This document shows, one piece after another, positions 30,037 through 41,300 of a DNA stretch of 64,000 nt. The notes under the pieces were generated by a model. The model was not told the DNA's origin, did no database searches, and worked only from the letters and a program-made list of their open reading frames with translations. Made by a program: the position numbers and the translations under genes. Numbering within the stretch: the first letter of the stretch is position 1; every line of letters begins with the position of its first letter. Source of the DNA: Anastatus disparis (taxonomy: Eukaryota > Arthropoda > Insecta > Hymenoptera > Eupelmidae); contig JAFFSR010000004.1 of the NCBI GenBank assembly GCA_017163975.1, positions 3,410,001-3,474,000 on the forward strand, in the 5' to 3' direction.

Positions 30037-31760
30037 AAATTGAAATAATTGATTTTTAAATTCAAAATGTAAATATTTTTTGTATGCATGTTTTTTAAAT
30101 CCAATTTACACACGTAGTCATCAGGTTGTAATATGTTTATCGCAGTTCTAATATCTTCTAATTTAAAATGTTCTGTTGTGATAAAATTGTTTAATATTGC
30201 TTTAAATTTAAAATAAATCTATATGAGTCATTTGGTTTTGGAACGAGAGAATATGTAGATTAGAATTGATCTTGTTCAAATTTACATTTTTCAATTGCTC
30301 CTATAGATAAAAGATTGTTCATTTCTAAATCTAAGAATTTATATTCTTGAAGGCTCATTTTTATATTATAACGAGGTGCATTTTGCCTAACCTCTAAAGT
30401 GAAGGGAATTTTGTATCGCTGTATATAACTTAAAACCTTCTCATCATTTGTTATGCGTAACCAATGATCAAGAAAGTACTTTAGCCTATCGGAAAATTTT
30501 ATCTCAACAGCTAACATTTTTTCCTGCTGCTGTTGCCGTAACTCACCTTGTTCCTTCGCATTGGCTCTGCTTGACTGTACCTGCTGCGAGTTGATATTTT
30601 TTTGTTGTATGAATTTTGAGAAGACGCTGTATTGTAGACTCTCTTGCTGTTCATCTGGCCTGCCTCTTTCTTGGTTGATGAACTCCTTCAGTTTAAAGAC
30701 CTTAGTGGTTATTTTAGAATTTGTCTTTTTATTTGTTTTGCAACTTTAGTCGCCGTTTGAGTGCCTGATACTAACTCCTGTATTTTGCTACCAAATAAAA
30801 ATTCATCTAATGTTCTTTTTTCTAAAGCAGTCTTGGAACTTTTTTCAAATCCAGACGTAATAAAGGGTTTCCTCGAGTCCGATAATTGATGAAACAAGTC
30901 AACTTTGTAGCACTTGATAAATAAAATAAAACTTCATATCGATCAAGAGGAACTTCACGATCACTTAAAAGAATTTGAAGAACCGATGCTGTGCATGATA
31001 AGGCTGATCCTGTAAAATTTGGATTTTAATAAAGGAGCCTCAAAAGAAATTTCGCCTTTGCGAGGAATAGATTCAAGAAGTTTATAAACTTCGTCTTCGG
31101 TATGCCTTTTCGTATCCATCGTTTAATCCTGTCATTCAAATCAGCCGATAACTTAACCTTTAAATCACTCTGCAATGTTGGATTTTTTCTCAAAAAACGC
31201 CCTGTCTCATCGTTTTGATCGACATTAGCTTCAGGTACATCAGACTAACTTTCCTTAACTTCTTCATCAGATTTACTATCTTTATCTTTGTCTTCTGATT
31301 GTATCTTTTTACGTTTTTGGTTATGCTCAGAATTTAAATAAATGAAAAAACTGAAAATATAAATTTTCGTGTTGAAAAAACGATCTCTTTAAATAGGAAA
31401 GAAAAAAGTAAGTTTCGACTTAAATTCGAACTCATTTTTCTTTAAATGTCTCAAGTATAATTTGAGTTCTATAGGATTTTTTCATCAGCTGATTCAACTT
31501 ATATCTGAGCTCAGCTAGAAAACTTCTTAAATAACCAAAAATTCGTACCTGACAAAGACTTGATACTCTCGTTCTCTGAGCTATTGTCATCTTCATCAAG
31601 CGTCTCTTGGAATCTTTTTTGCATATTTAGAAAATCAGTTTGCAATTGTAATACATCAGCTCTACTTTAAGAATCTCGCATGCGTTTTGACACCTTCGAT
31701 TTCTTTCAAATACAACCCAAAATTATAATAACTATGACGTCTGTTGTGGCTGGCGACAAG

Positions 31761-32296
31761 AAACGTAATGAAATTGTAAAATTGCGCACGGGAGCGCGAT
31801 CTCTAATTATTTTTATTTAATTTACTCTGAAATATGGCGTCGATGGCGGCAATTCGCGATACTAAATTGTTAATCTGGAAGAACAAAGAACGAAATATAT
31901 AACTCTGTGAAATGAATGTTAATGTCCAAAGTTTGAGGTACCATTTTAAAGCTTATTATTTCTAGTTTGATTATGTGGTTTTTTAATTTCTTCTGTGATT
32001 TATTCAAAAAGATATTATATTTTATGTGCACACTTCCAGTTTCTACAAAGCCACTGCTCATAAGTAATGGTAAAAAAACCGATTTTCATATCGCTTTTTC
32101 TTTCAATTTTGTATGTTCAGCGGGTCTAAAATTTTAAGGATGGATTCTATGTACATAATTCTAAAATCTCTCAGAGTTTGAGCCATTTCTGAAATAATTT
32201 ATTTTAGTATCGAGCTACCATAAAATGAAACCCTATATCCAATGCTCTTAGTCGGTATATCGGTATTTCACCGGCTTTCATTAAAAATTAACGCGT
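31761..32296. other. Intergenic before IR fragment
   Basis: No gene seen. The last part (32280-32418) resembles the 5' flanks of the two intact IR genes. Confidence 0.5.
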
Positions 32297-32304
32297 TATA
32301 AATA
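32297..32304 (+). promoter_or_regulatory. TATA box upstream of IR fragment
   Basis: TATAAATA in a block shared with the flanks of the other two IR copies, 115 bp before the start codon. Confidence 0.45.
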
Positions 32305-32418
32305 GAAAAGAGTACAGCAAATGAATGCCTTATGCTAATATTTTTCCACATGCAACTTTTACTGAGTTATAAATTAGTTCAATTTTTTCTGTTCAGGTTG
32401 ATACATATTAAAAGAAAA

Positions 32419-32793
32419 ATGAGTTTCGATAAAATTATATCAGGAGTAGCCAATTTATTAATTATAATTTCTACAGTTAGCTGTTTTAATATCAGTGATA
32501 TTGTTGAATGTGTGGCTGATTATGTATTTAAAGTTTTAAATATGAATTATTTAATGATATTTACATTTCCAACACGGTGTTCTTTAACACTTACATTAAT
32601 TGAGAAATTTATAAATACTTTGCCAGCCTTACACGTAAACATTGGAGAAATAATGAATATCACAAATGACACCAAATTATCAACTATTGAAGCATTAATA
32701 AAATCTGATCGTAGTGTATTTAGATTTTTATTCTTTGATCTTAATAATAATAATAGTAATAACACTTTAGAGCCACGGTGGCTCAGGGGCTAG
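32419..32793 (+). pseudogene. 5' fragment of an IR gene, SINE-interrupted
   Basis: The ATG at 32419 begins MSFDKIISGVANLL, clearly the third member of the local IR family. The first 117 codons align with the two intact genes (FINTLPALHVNIGEIMNI, KLSTIEALIKSDRSVF) down to NNTL. A SINE then enters at 32770, so the frame ends in SINE sequence at 32793. Beyond the SINE a few more IR codons (NNTLKPL) remain, then the Maverick end at 33252. Nothing beyond 49157 resembles the missing part, so the rest was lost in a rearrangement or lies elsewhere. No functional channel can be made. Confidence 0.88.
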
Positions 32794-33222
32794 AACATCC
32801 GACTCTCACCCAGAGGGCCGGGGTTCGAGTCCCGGTGAGGGCGGGATTTTTTCCATTTTTAATTAAAAGTGGAGAATTTTTCGGACTCATTGACACCGTG
32901 GTGGACCACCCCCGAATGATTTTCCGCGGTTTTAACAAAAATCGCAGATAATTATTCGAGGGCCGGTAAGGCAGAATGCGACTGCTCCACTAACTATAGT
33001 TGAGCCGGAACGTTCTGCCGGGTTGGTGTGAGCTCTCGATGCGCTAAAAAGAATGGGTAGAGCGAGTCTCCCCGCCTGAGTAGGCCTGCACGGGTACGCG
33101 AACACCTTCCGGGGTAAAAAGGGATGGTTTCGAACGCGAAAACACCGGAACACACAGGTGGTCGAGGTGTCCCGTAAACAGATGTAAAAAATCTATACGG
33201 GGTAAGGAAAGCAATAGAACAG
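32770..33222 (+). mobile_element. tRNA-derived SINE (453 bp)
   Basis: Flanked by a perfect 18-bp target duplication, AATAGTAATAACACTTTA (32752-32769 and 33223-33240). The head is tRNA-like with an A box (TGGCTCAGGGGCTAGA) and a perfect B box GGTTCGAGTCC at 32822-32832, both internal RNA polymerase III promoter parts. A roughly 380-bp body follows with no coding capacity. The long duplication implies target-primed reverse transcription by a LINE. Confidence 0.93.
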
Positions 33223-33251
33223 AATAGTAATAACACTTTAAAGCCCTTAAT

Positions 33252-33277
33252 AGTAGATAAGCTATAGGCATACTGGC
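33252..33277 (+). repeat. Maverick left TIR
   Basis: One mismatch to the right TIR within 26 bp (A/G at position 9). Confidence 0.93.
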
Positions 33278-33309
33278 TCAGGTTCCTTCTGGATCACCCC
33301 CTCTCTCCT

Positions 33310-33545
33310 CAAAGTGATCTAGAATGTAATGTGTGTATAAGCCCATAAGAGTATCCCCTTCTTCGAGTGATTTTTTGAATTTTGGTTTTTATTTACGCCC
33401 ACCCTTCCCTACTCCATGTGATCGAGAATGTAATGTGTGTATAAGCCCATAAGAGTATCCCCTTCTTCGAGTGATTTTTTGAATTTTGGTTTTTATTTAC
33501 GCCCACCCTTCCCTACTCCATGTGATTTAGAATCCAATATGTGTA
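33310..33545. repeat. Left subterminal repeats, ~105-bp unit
   Basis: Copies begin at about 33315, 33420 and 33524 (the last partial) and share AATGTAATGTGTGTATAAGC and TTTTGAATTTTGGTTTTTAT. No gene. Confidence 0.9.
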
Positions 33546-34035
33546 TAAACCCATAAGAGTTACCTTTTTTTGTTTGATTTGTAGGTGTCCCCATACGGTA
33601 GGGAGTCCCAAGATGTTTTTTTCTTTTGAAAGATTAATGTTTACGATTGCATGTTTTCCTTTTTTTCATCTCTATGACTTTTTTTCTTTAAGCCACCTTC
33701 TTTTGATCGATAGATATTTTTCCTTTGGTCAAGGAATATTTTTCCTTATCTTTTACAAATAAGAGTTCTCTTTTTTTTTAAACAGGATGAAAAAAGATAG
33801 CTGACCCTTATAATAAATTTTTTTCTCAAAAAAGATTTTCTTTCAAAAAGATAAAGACAGTATTATATCTTAAAGGTTGCATGATTCATTATTTTCATGC
33901 ACCTGCGACTCAAAAAAGAACACACACAGTGTACTGCATTAAGAGAAAGGACATTCTTTTCCTTCTCTCCTAAAAGCTGGTAAATTTTTTGTGCAACGTT
34001 CAAGAAAATGCATAGTGGGCAGCGCTATAAAAAAA

Positions 34036-34427
34036 GACTCTCCATCCGCCGAAAAAACTTTATGTTTGCTAGTGACCCTTTCGCTTCCCCGCAGCGCCAC
34101 TTAGTCGGCGCAATCAGTGTGCTGAAAACGGACTCTGATTACTCCGATAATCTTAATGCAAAGACTCTCCATCCGCCGAAAAAACTTTATGTTTGCTAGT
34201 GACCCTTTCGCTTCCCCGCAGCGCCACTTAGTCGGCGCAATCAGTGTGCTGAAAACGGACTCTGATTACTCCGATAATCTTAATGCAAAGACTCTCCATC
34301 CACAGAAAAATATTACGTTTGCTAGTGACCCTTTCTCTTTCGCTTCCCCGCAGCGCCACTTAGTCGGTACAGTCAGTGTGCCAAAAACGGACTCTGCTTG
34401 CTCCGATAATCTTAATGCAATCGGCGC
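34036..34427 (+). repeat. 127-bp tandem repeat x3
   Basis: Units start at 34036, 34163 and 34290 with GACTCTCCATCC. The third has a 6-bp insertion and several changes. The unit contains the phrase SPQRHLVGAISV in one frame, but 127 is not a multiple of three, so the frame changes from unit to unit. Confidence 0.9.
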
Positions 34428-34868
34428 TTTACGCAATGCTGAAGGATACATGCGGCGCCTAATGTCTTTGGGTGCAGGTATACACAGAAAACCCTCGGTC
34501 TCCTCATTGTTTTACCACTGCATGTTTTTTCTTTTTCATCTCTATGACAGTTTCTTTAACCCACATGCTTCTGATCGATAGATATTTTCCCTTTGGTCAC
34601 TTTCACATTACTTTACTATTCAAAGTCACTTTCTGCTTGTTCCGATAATCTTAATGCAATCGGCGCTTTACGCAACGCTGAAGGATATATGCGACGCCTA
34701 ATGTCTTTGAGTGCAGGTATACACAGAAAACCCTCGGTCTCGTCATTGTTTTACCACTGCATGTTTTTTTCTTTTTCATCTTTATGACAGCTTCTTTAAC
34801 CCACATGCTTCTGATCGATAGATATTTTCCCTTTGGTCACTTTCACATTACTTTACTATTTAAAGTCA
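34393..34868 (+). repeat. ~240-bp direct repeat x2, coding-like
   Basis: Copies start near 34393 and 34633; a partial third copy of the second half is at 33648-33727. In one frame both encode SDNLNAIGALRNAEGYMRRL and, further on, AGIHRKPSVSS. Of six substitutions I see in this stretch, five are synonymous (TGC/TGT, AAT/AAC, TAC/TAT, CGG/CGA, TCC/TCG) and one changes Gly to Ser. This hints at past coding constraint, but no complete gene is apparent; exons of a spliced gene are possible. Confidence 0.6.
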
Positions 34869-35322
34869 CTTGTTTTCATTTTGTTGGAAAGAGACTTTTT
34901 TTTTTCCTTTTCGTAAAAATATGTTTTCTTTTACTGAGAAAAGAAACCTTTTTTTTGGTTTTCATGTTTATAATCTTACAATCTTTTTTCTTTCAAAATT
35001 GAAACTCTTATTGTGCCCATTCTATATCCATGTATTAAGTTAAAAAAAAATAAGGTTATTGGTGAATTTTTTTCTTTTCAGAAAAGGTTTTCTTGACAGG
35101 TTTATATTTTTGAAAGTCACTTGTTATCTTATTTTATCTTTTTTTTTTTTGAAAAAAAAGGTCTTTTACTCTTTTCCTAAAACGATATATCGGTCATTTA
35201 ATTTTGAAAATGAAGCCCTTTGCGAATGCATTCTTTTTACATAGAAAAAAGGGCGTGGAAAATACTTGGAGGATTGTCAAAAAATTTTTTCCGCAGGTAG
35301 GTAATTTTTGTAAATTTTTTTG

Positions 35323-35360
35323 TATAAATACCGTGGTGCATGCGATGAAGAGCATTCAGT
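35323..35360 (+). promoter_or_regulatory. Candidate promoter of spliced Maverick gene
   Basis: TATAAATA at 35323-35330 and an initiator-like ATTCAGT ending at 35360, about 35 bp apart, lie 55-90 bp before the ATG at 35414. Confidence 0.5.
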
Positions 35361-35413
35361 TTTCTCTCAAGTCTCATATAGTTGAGAATTCAATTTAAAT
35401 TTAAATATTTAAA

Positions 35414-36462
35414 ATGACGAATACGAGCAACAGCATTAGAGCAATGCGGGAACGCATTCAATGGATAATGAGGAATGGCTCATTTTTCCTACTAATGCCA
35501 GACCATTTAAGCTGGGCAATGGATGCAATTAATGCATGTAAGTTTTTATTAATAATACATTTTAATTATATTTCTTCATAATTACGAAAATTTTTTTATA
35601 TTTTTTTATAATTTAATTTTTTTCTTGTTTCAGTACCACCTCCACCGGTAAGTGCGACGATGCAGCAGCTATTCGAGGGGATGGAAACCCCAAGGGCGAG
35701 CCCCAGCCCGAATCGTAAGCGCACTACCAGGAACAGGTCATCGAGCTCGAGTTCGAGCTCCAGCTCAATTGGCACCTCATCAACTTGTTCTTCGTGTCAC
35801 TCGGGGAAGTCGAAAAAACCGAGGACGCTGAATAACGTAGAAGGTAAATTTTATTCTCTTCACCACATAAGAATTAAATTTTCATATTAAATTTAATATA
35901 TATGTATATTTTCTGTTTCAGAATCAAAGAAGGTTGCAGACACTCCTCTTCGGGAGAACTCGTCGCAACCAGGGCCCTCAGGTCTTCATACAAGTAAGTT
36001 TGAGAAATAAAAATATTTTATTAAAATAAAAAGAAAAAAATATTAAAATATTTATTTTTTGGTTTTAGCATCAATGAAGGATTCTACTCCTCTTCGGGAA
36101 CCTTCAACGAAACCTTCATCTTCAGGATCTAACATGGGTAAATAAAAAAAAATTAAATAATAATAATAATAATTTAATCCATATAAGTTTATTTAAATAA
36201 CTAATTAAATTTTCTTCTTTTTTCAGAAATAAATGTCAGTACTTCTCATCAAGAAAATAGGCCTCCTCCTCCTCGAAGACGAATCTTGCGGCTCAAGCAC
36301 ACAGGAAAGCGTATCATCATGAGCACCGGACCCCCTAAATCATCTAAGAACGATAATGATGAAATATCAATTATTGGTCAAATAGAATCCGGATCAACTC
36401 AACAGGATGTGTCTTCATGCAGTGGTATTAAAATAATAGGCGACGAAACATGGATCGAATAA
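35414..36462 (+). CDS. Five-exon Ser/Pro-rich Maverick protein, unknown
   Basis: I propose exons 35414-35537, 35634-35843, 35922-35993, 36069-36137 and 36227-36462, giving 236 residues. Every intron is short (74-96 bp), has GT-AG ends with good consensus and sits in phase 1. The start is MTNTSNSIRAMRERIQWIM; exon 2 holds PPPPVSAT, then SPNRKRTTRNR and a long Ser run with a Cys pair; exons 3 and 4 encode similar peptides (TPLRENSSQPGPSG, TPLREPSTKPSSSG), so one exon probably arose by duplication. The tail is acidic with two hydrophobic-acidic phrases (ISIIGQIES, IKIIGDETWIE) that look like SUMO-interacting motifs. I recognise no family. A second donor-like GTAAGT at 35648 could allow alternative splicing. 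It may be a regulatory or core protein; this is inference. Confidence 0.6.
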
Positions 36463-36921
36463 AAAAAATAATTTTATAATTAATAAATTTATGTAAAAGT
36501 TTTGTGTTATGAAAAAAAAAATTTGTATGTGAAAAAAAAGATTGTAATTTGTATGAAATAAAAAAAAATTTTAATGTAAAAAATTGTATGTATAAAAAAA
36601 AATTTTGTATGCATTAAAAATTTATATTAAATGAAAAGAAAATAAATGATATAAGTTAATGAAAAAAAAATAAATGAAAGCTTAAACTCGCTCATTTTAC
36701 CAAAAATCACCATCCTGACCTGCAAAAAGAATATAATCTTCATTTATATAAGAATTCTTTTTATTAAATATATATATATTTTTTTTTAAATACAATTCCT
36801 TAAAATATACATTAAATTAAAAAAAAAAACAATTCAGGAGATAAAATAATAATAAATCATTTTAATCATAAAAAAACTTTATTTTTTTTTCTTTTTAATA
36901 CATTTTCAATTTTCAAAATTT

Positions 36922-37889
36922 TTATTTATTTGCGAAATACAAACATGTACATTTCATACTTTGATTTTGTTTCAAAAAACTATCAACTTCATCTATGTTA
37001 TTAATATTTAAGTAATTGCGTAGCCATGCTCGTATAGCAATGGCATTATTAACTGCACACACGGGTCTTTTTCTTCTTATGCAGAAAACATGGTTCAAGC
37101 AGAAGTGTCGCTTATCACTTATTATTTCTTCTAATGCTGGACAGCCGAAATCTTCAACATTTGAAATTGACCTGCGAATAAAATAAACAGAATAATTAAA
37201 CTATAATATAAAAGTATAAGAAAAGTATTAAAAAGTATGAAAAAAGTATTAAAAAGTATGAAAAAAGTATTAAAAAGTATGAGAAAAGTAAAAAAAACTT
37301 ATGAAAAAAGTATGAAAAAGTATAAAAAGTATAAAAAAAAGTATAAAAAGTATAAAAAAGTATAAGAAAAGTATAAAAAAGTATAAAAAAAGTATAAAAA
37401 AGTATAAAAAAGTATAAAAAAGTATGAAAAGTATGAAAAGTATTAAGAAAATGATAAATTTGAATATAAAAAGTTTAAATATATTTTTACTTACACACTT
37501 GGTAAAAGAGTTTTCAACCATTGCACTTTCTGCTCTCCTTTGACAAATAATTTTTTGATTCCTTGCGAGCAGATTTGGAAAACACGTTGTAGACGATGAT
37601 ATGGAATATCTCCGGAATTCCATGCTATACCGTGATGGAACCTTTCCACCCACTGAGCCATGCATTTTTCTTCTGTATTTAGTTCCTCCCATGTAATTGG
37701 AGATTTGAAAACATAGACTGTAAGTAAAGCTGTTTTTCTAAAATTGAGGAAACTAACTTCTTTGAAAATAAAAGAATCCTCTGATATTCTTTGAAATCCT
37801 TGAATATCACATATATAAATGCTTTCTTCTTCCGCAGACTGCATGATATAATTTTTGAACAGCATATCGTAATCACGAGTTCTAGCCAT
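36922..37889 (-). CDS. Maverick protein of unknown function, spliced paralogue
   Basis: Exons 37495-37889 and 36922-37171 on the minus strand, joined by a GT-AG intron (37172-37494) made largely of AAAGTAT repeats, give 214 residues. The first exon alone ends at an in-frame stop in the intron. The product shares a pattern with 48481-48954: D-I/M-x-GF near the start, FKEVSF, HGIAWN near residue 84, KxxF...E.KxxWL, then C-x-x-H and CA-x-x-N in the last third (RHFCLNH, VCAVNN). These are common in insect Mavericks and their role is unknown to me. The layout loosely recalls exonuclease-like RNase H folds, but catalytic acidic residues are not convincing. It is divergent from PolB across a shared control region. 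Confidence 0.7.
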
Positions 37890-37984
37890 CTCGTAGCGTT
37901 GGATGTTTCAGTATGAATTAATATCGGGAAATGAGAATAGAAAATTTTCAAATCGTAAGTTTATGTCAAGCAATTCCCCTCTTA

Positions 37985-38300
37985 CTTTTTTAAGATTGGA
38001 CGATGGAAAATAGCTCAGTTTTCACTGGTTAAACTAAAAGATGATAGTAACTCCGCCTCTAACTTTTTTAAGATTGGACGATGGAAAATCGCTCAATCCT
38101 CATTGGTTAAAACTAAGAAATGATTCTGATAGGTTAAAAAAGGTAAAAAATTCATCCCTACCCGTGAAAACCTCTCTTTTTTCTGAAAAACTTGCACTAC
38201 CTTTTACTATTGGTTAGTTAATTGAATTTTCCATTTCCCCTTAATGTTAACTTTACCTTTAAAAAGGACTGAAGTTTTCTGGATGAGCATACTTCGTCAG
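37985..38300. promoter_or_regulatory. Divergent promoter with repeated CCAAT-type boxes
   Basis: Between two divergently transcribed genes, a 26-bp block beginning TTTTTTAAGATTGGACGATG is repeated 77 bp apart (near 37986 and 38063). ATTGG (inverted CCAAT) occurs at 37995, 38073, 38102 and 38209. A TTTAAAAA box at 38258 could serve PolB. Function is inferred from position and repetition. Confidence 0.45.
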
Positions 38301-38396
38301 AGGAGTCGTGAGTGTACATAGTCATTGGGACTAAACTTTACTAATCGTGAAAGTTTGTGTTTGTTAAAGGTTATTTTAAATAAAAAGAAAAAAAAA

Positions 38397-41300
38397 ATGT
38401 CTTCAATTAATTTCTTTGAACGTCTTGTGCAACTACTCCGTGATGCTTTACAAAATGTAAATGAACTGAACAATACCGATCTCCATTATTGGATAGATAT
38501 GTGCAATGGTAGTTTAGAGAAATTAAATGAAAAAATTGTCAATTCTGATCTTACAAGAGGAGAAAAGCAGAGATGTCAAACTTGTGTGTTACATCTTTCG
38601 GGTATTCAAGTTCAATTTGAACATCATCTTCAACGAGGAGGTGGTCTGCAATCTGAAGAAATAGAAGCTTCTGTTGAATGGCGAGATGTGCAGTCAGCTT
38701 TCGAAAACAGAATTAGAACTGGCGTAGTGGTAAATATAAATCATGTGGATATTTTAAGTTTTTTAAACGACGCCCAAGAACTCTTTAAAGTACATGTACA
38801 GTCATGCTTAGAAGAATATAGTGCTCTGAAAGTGAATTCAGATTTCACCACAGAATTTTCTATACAGAAAAGTAGTGAAGAATTGTCAGATATTAAATAT
38901 TTTACAACCACAAGTACTTCAATTTTCATGTCAACGAATCTAGAAGAATGGTTCAAAATAAATATCAAAGATTCTATTTTGACACAGATAGAAGAATTTC
39001 AGGAAAAAGATTCTGGCTGGGCTCTAAAAAGTATTATAAGTCTGAGTATAAATATGAAAAAATATTCTCCGATCAAGGGCAGTTCGTTCATTCCTCTACC
39101 ACCTTTTATACAAAAGAAAAAAGCATGTGTCAATGTTAGTAACAATGACAATCAATGTTTCAAGTATGCTATCCTCTCAGCAATATATCCAAGTGAAACT
39201 AATACTAATAGAGTTAATCAATATAGCATGCATGAGAACAAGTTGAAATTTAATAACATAGAATTTCCAGTGACACTTAAAAATGTTCCAAAATTTGAAG
39301 AACTGAATAATATTTCAGTAAATGTATACATGTTGAAGAAGTTTGGACAAAAGTTTGAAGTATCACCTTGCCACATTACATCGGATAAAAAGGAAAAGCA
39401 TGTCAATCTACTCATCATCCAAGACTTTTACATCGATGAGTATGAAAAAGATAATCATTCTGATGATATTAGTTTACCCAAATATCACTACGTTTGGATA
39501 AAAAATATGTCTCGTCTTCTGAAATCTCAACTATCTAAGACACATGTAAAATCATTCCATTGTGAAAGATGTTTACAAGTCTTTTATAATGAAGAAAGAT
39601 TGCAAGTTCATGAAAATGATTGTAAGAATTTGAATTATTGTCGAATTAATCTACCTGACTCGCAGAACAACATTCTGAAATTTGAAGATTATTATAAAAG
39701 CGAAAAAGTTCCTTTTATTATTTATGCTGATTTTGAATGTTTACTGAAGCCTACAATGAATGAGATTGCCTTCCAACTTCATGAAGCATATAGCATAGGA
39801 TATTATATAAAATGTAGCTTTGATGACAGCTTATCTTTTTATAAGTCATATAGAAAAAATATCGAAGATGGACAGACTCCTGCACAATGGTTTGTTCAAG
39901 AATTAAAATCAATCAGTGAGGAAATTGATAAACTCTACAAGAATCCGAAACCATTAAAACTTACGGATTTAGAAGAATTATCTTTCCAGAGGTCAACCAT
40001 TTGTCACATATGCCGAAAACTAATCCGTGATGAAGAACTCGCAGTACGAGATCACTGTCATCTCACAGGACGGTAAGATATTAATTATAGTTATATTTCA
40101 ATGAAAAAAAAATTTACTTTATCATGCAAATTTTTTTAAAATATCTATTTTTTTTTACATTAGTTTCAGAGGTGCAGCACATAATTCATGTAATTTGAAT
40201 TACAAGTATTCAAAATTTATTCCTGTGATTTTTCATAACCTCAATTACGATACACACTTCATTTTGAAAGAGATAGCCACATCTTCATTGATGGGAGGAC
40301 GAGTTACGCTATTGCCACATAATAAGGAAAAATATATTTCTTTTACAAAATACATAGATGGCAGTGACCTAAGTTTTAGATTCATAGATTCTTGGCGTTT
40401 TCTTCCTTTGTCATTAGAAAAACTTGCATCATACTTGGAAAATGTGCCGATATTGATAAAAGAGTTTCGAACTGATGGTTTTACAGATGAGAAAATTAAT
40501 TTTCTCAAACGTAAAGGTATATTTCCATATGATTTTGTAGATGGATTGGATAAGTTATTAGTTACGAAATTGCCAGAGAAAAATCAGTTTTATAACCAGC
40601 TCACCGATTCTCATATTGCTGATGAAGACTATAAGCATGCTATTCAAGTCTGTAGTAAGTTTAATATAAGGACATTAGGCGAGTATTCGGATTTATACTT
40701 AAAAACAGATGTTTTACTATTGGCGGATGTATTTGAAAGTTTTCGAGAAACATCTCTCAAAGCTTACGGTTTATGTCCAGCTCACTTTTATACGTCTCCA
40801 GGCTTGACATTTTCAGCAGCGCTAAAAATGACGAAGGTAGAACTGGAGCTTCTTACAGATATAGATATGTTGATGTTCATTGAAGCAGGTATTCGGGGAG
40901 GAATAAGTCAATGCTGTAATCGCTATGCCAAGGCGAACAATCCATATATGGGCTCTCCGTATGATGAAAAACAGAAAATGAAAACACTTATGTACTTTGA
41001 TATTAATAATCTTTATGGATGGGCAATGGTTCGATATTTGCCAGTCGGAAAATTCAAATGGGTAGAATATGAGACGAATTCAAACTTTTACAACGCACCG
41101 CCAGATTCAGTTATTGGATATATTGCTGAAGTAGATTTGGAGTATCCTGAGGAAATACACGATGCACATCGAGATTTTCCATTCTGCGCAGAGCATAGTG
41201 CGCCACATGGTTCGAAACAAAAGAAACTTCTCACTACTTTGAAGAACAAGAAGAGATATGTTATTTACTATCGAACACTCAGACAAGTGTTGGAAAATGG

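Larger units (their letters stand above)
28905..31760 (-). pseudogene. DIRS-like retrotransposon remnant
   Basis: Read on the minus strand from 31760: an N-terminal gag-like part; Gag C-terminal text (RTLDEFLFGSKIQELVSG, near 30810); then the DIRS-type RT (FSDRLKYFLDHWLRIT, YKFLDLEMNNLLSIGAIEKC, 30500-30260); the catalytic YLDDILLFGS near 29560-29530; the region NLLQQQKCKVRQLAEMIGVL near 29280; and an RNase H segment (WGAVCNGNKTHGFWSQEE then HHINYLEILAAFLAL, 29020-28910). The frame is broken by many stops and shifts. The tyrosine recombinase that DIRS elements use instead of an integrase is missing; the element ends at the foldback at 28744-28897. Two local inverted duplications lie inside (29422-29491, 29667-30036). 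Confidence 0.75.

Noticed and set aside
32332..32418. N-terminal extension of the IR fragment
   Set aside because: Both intact paralogues start at the equivalent of 32419; the upstream part is a shared non-coding flank.
32775..32850. Possible tRNA gene (A and B boxes, cloverleaf-like start)
   Set aside because: It lies inside a 453-bp unit with an 18-bp target duplication and a long non-tRNA body, so it is the head of a SINE.
37202..37692. Minus-strand frame ending in a Phe/Leu/Ile-rich tail
   Set aside because: It reads through AAAGTAT repeats that form the intron of the 36922-37889 gene.
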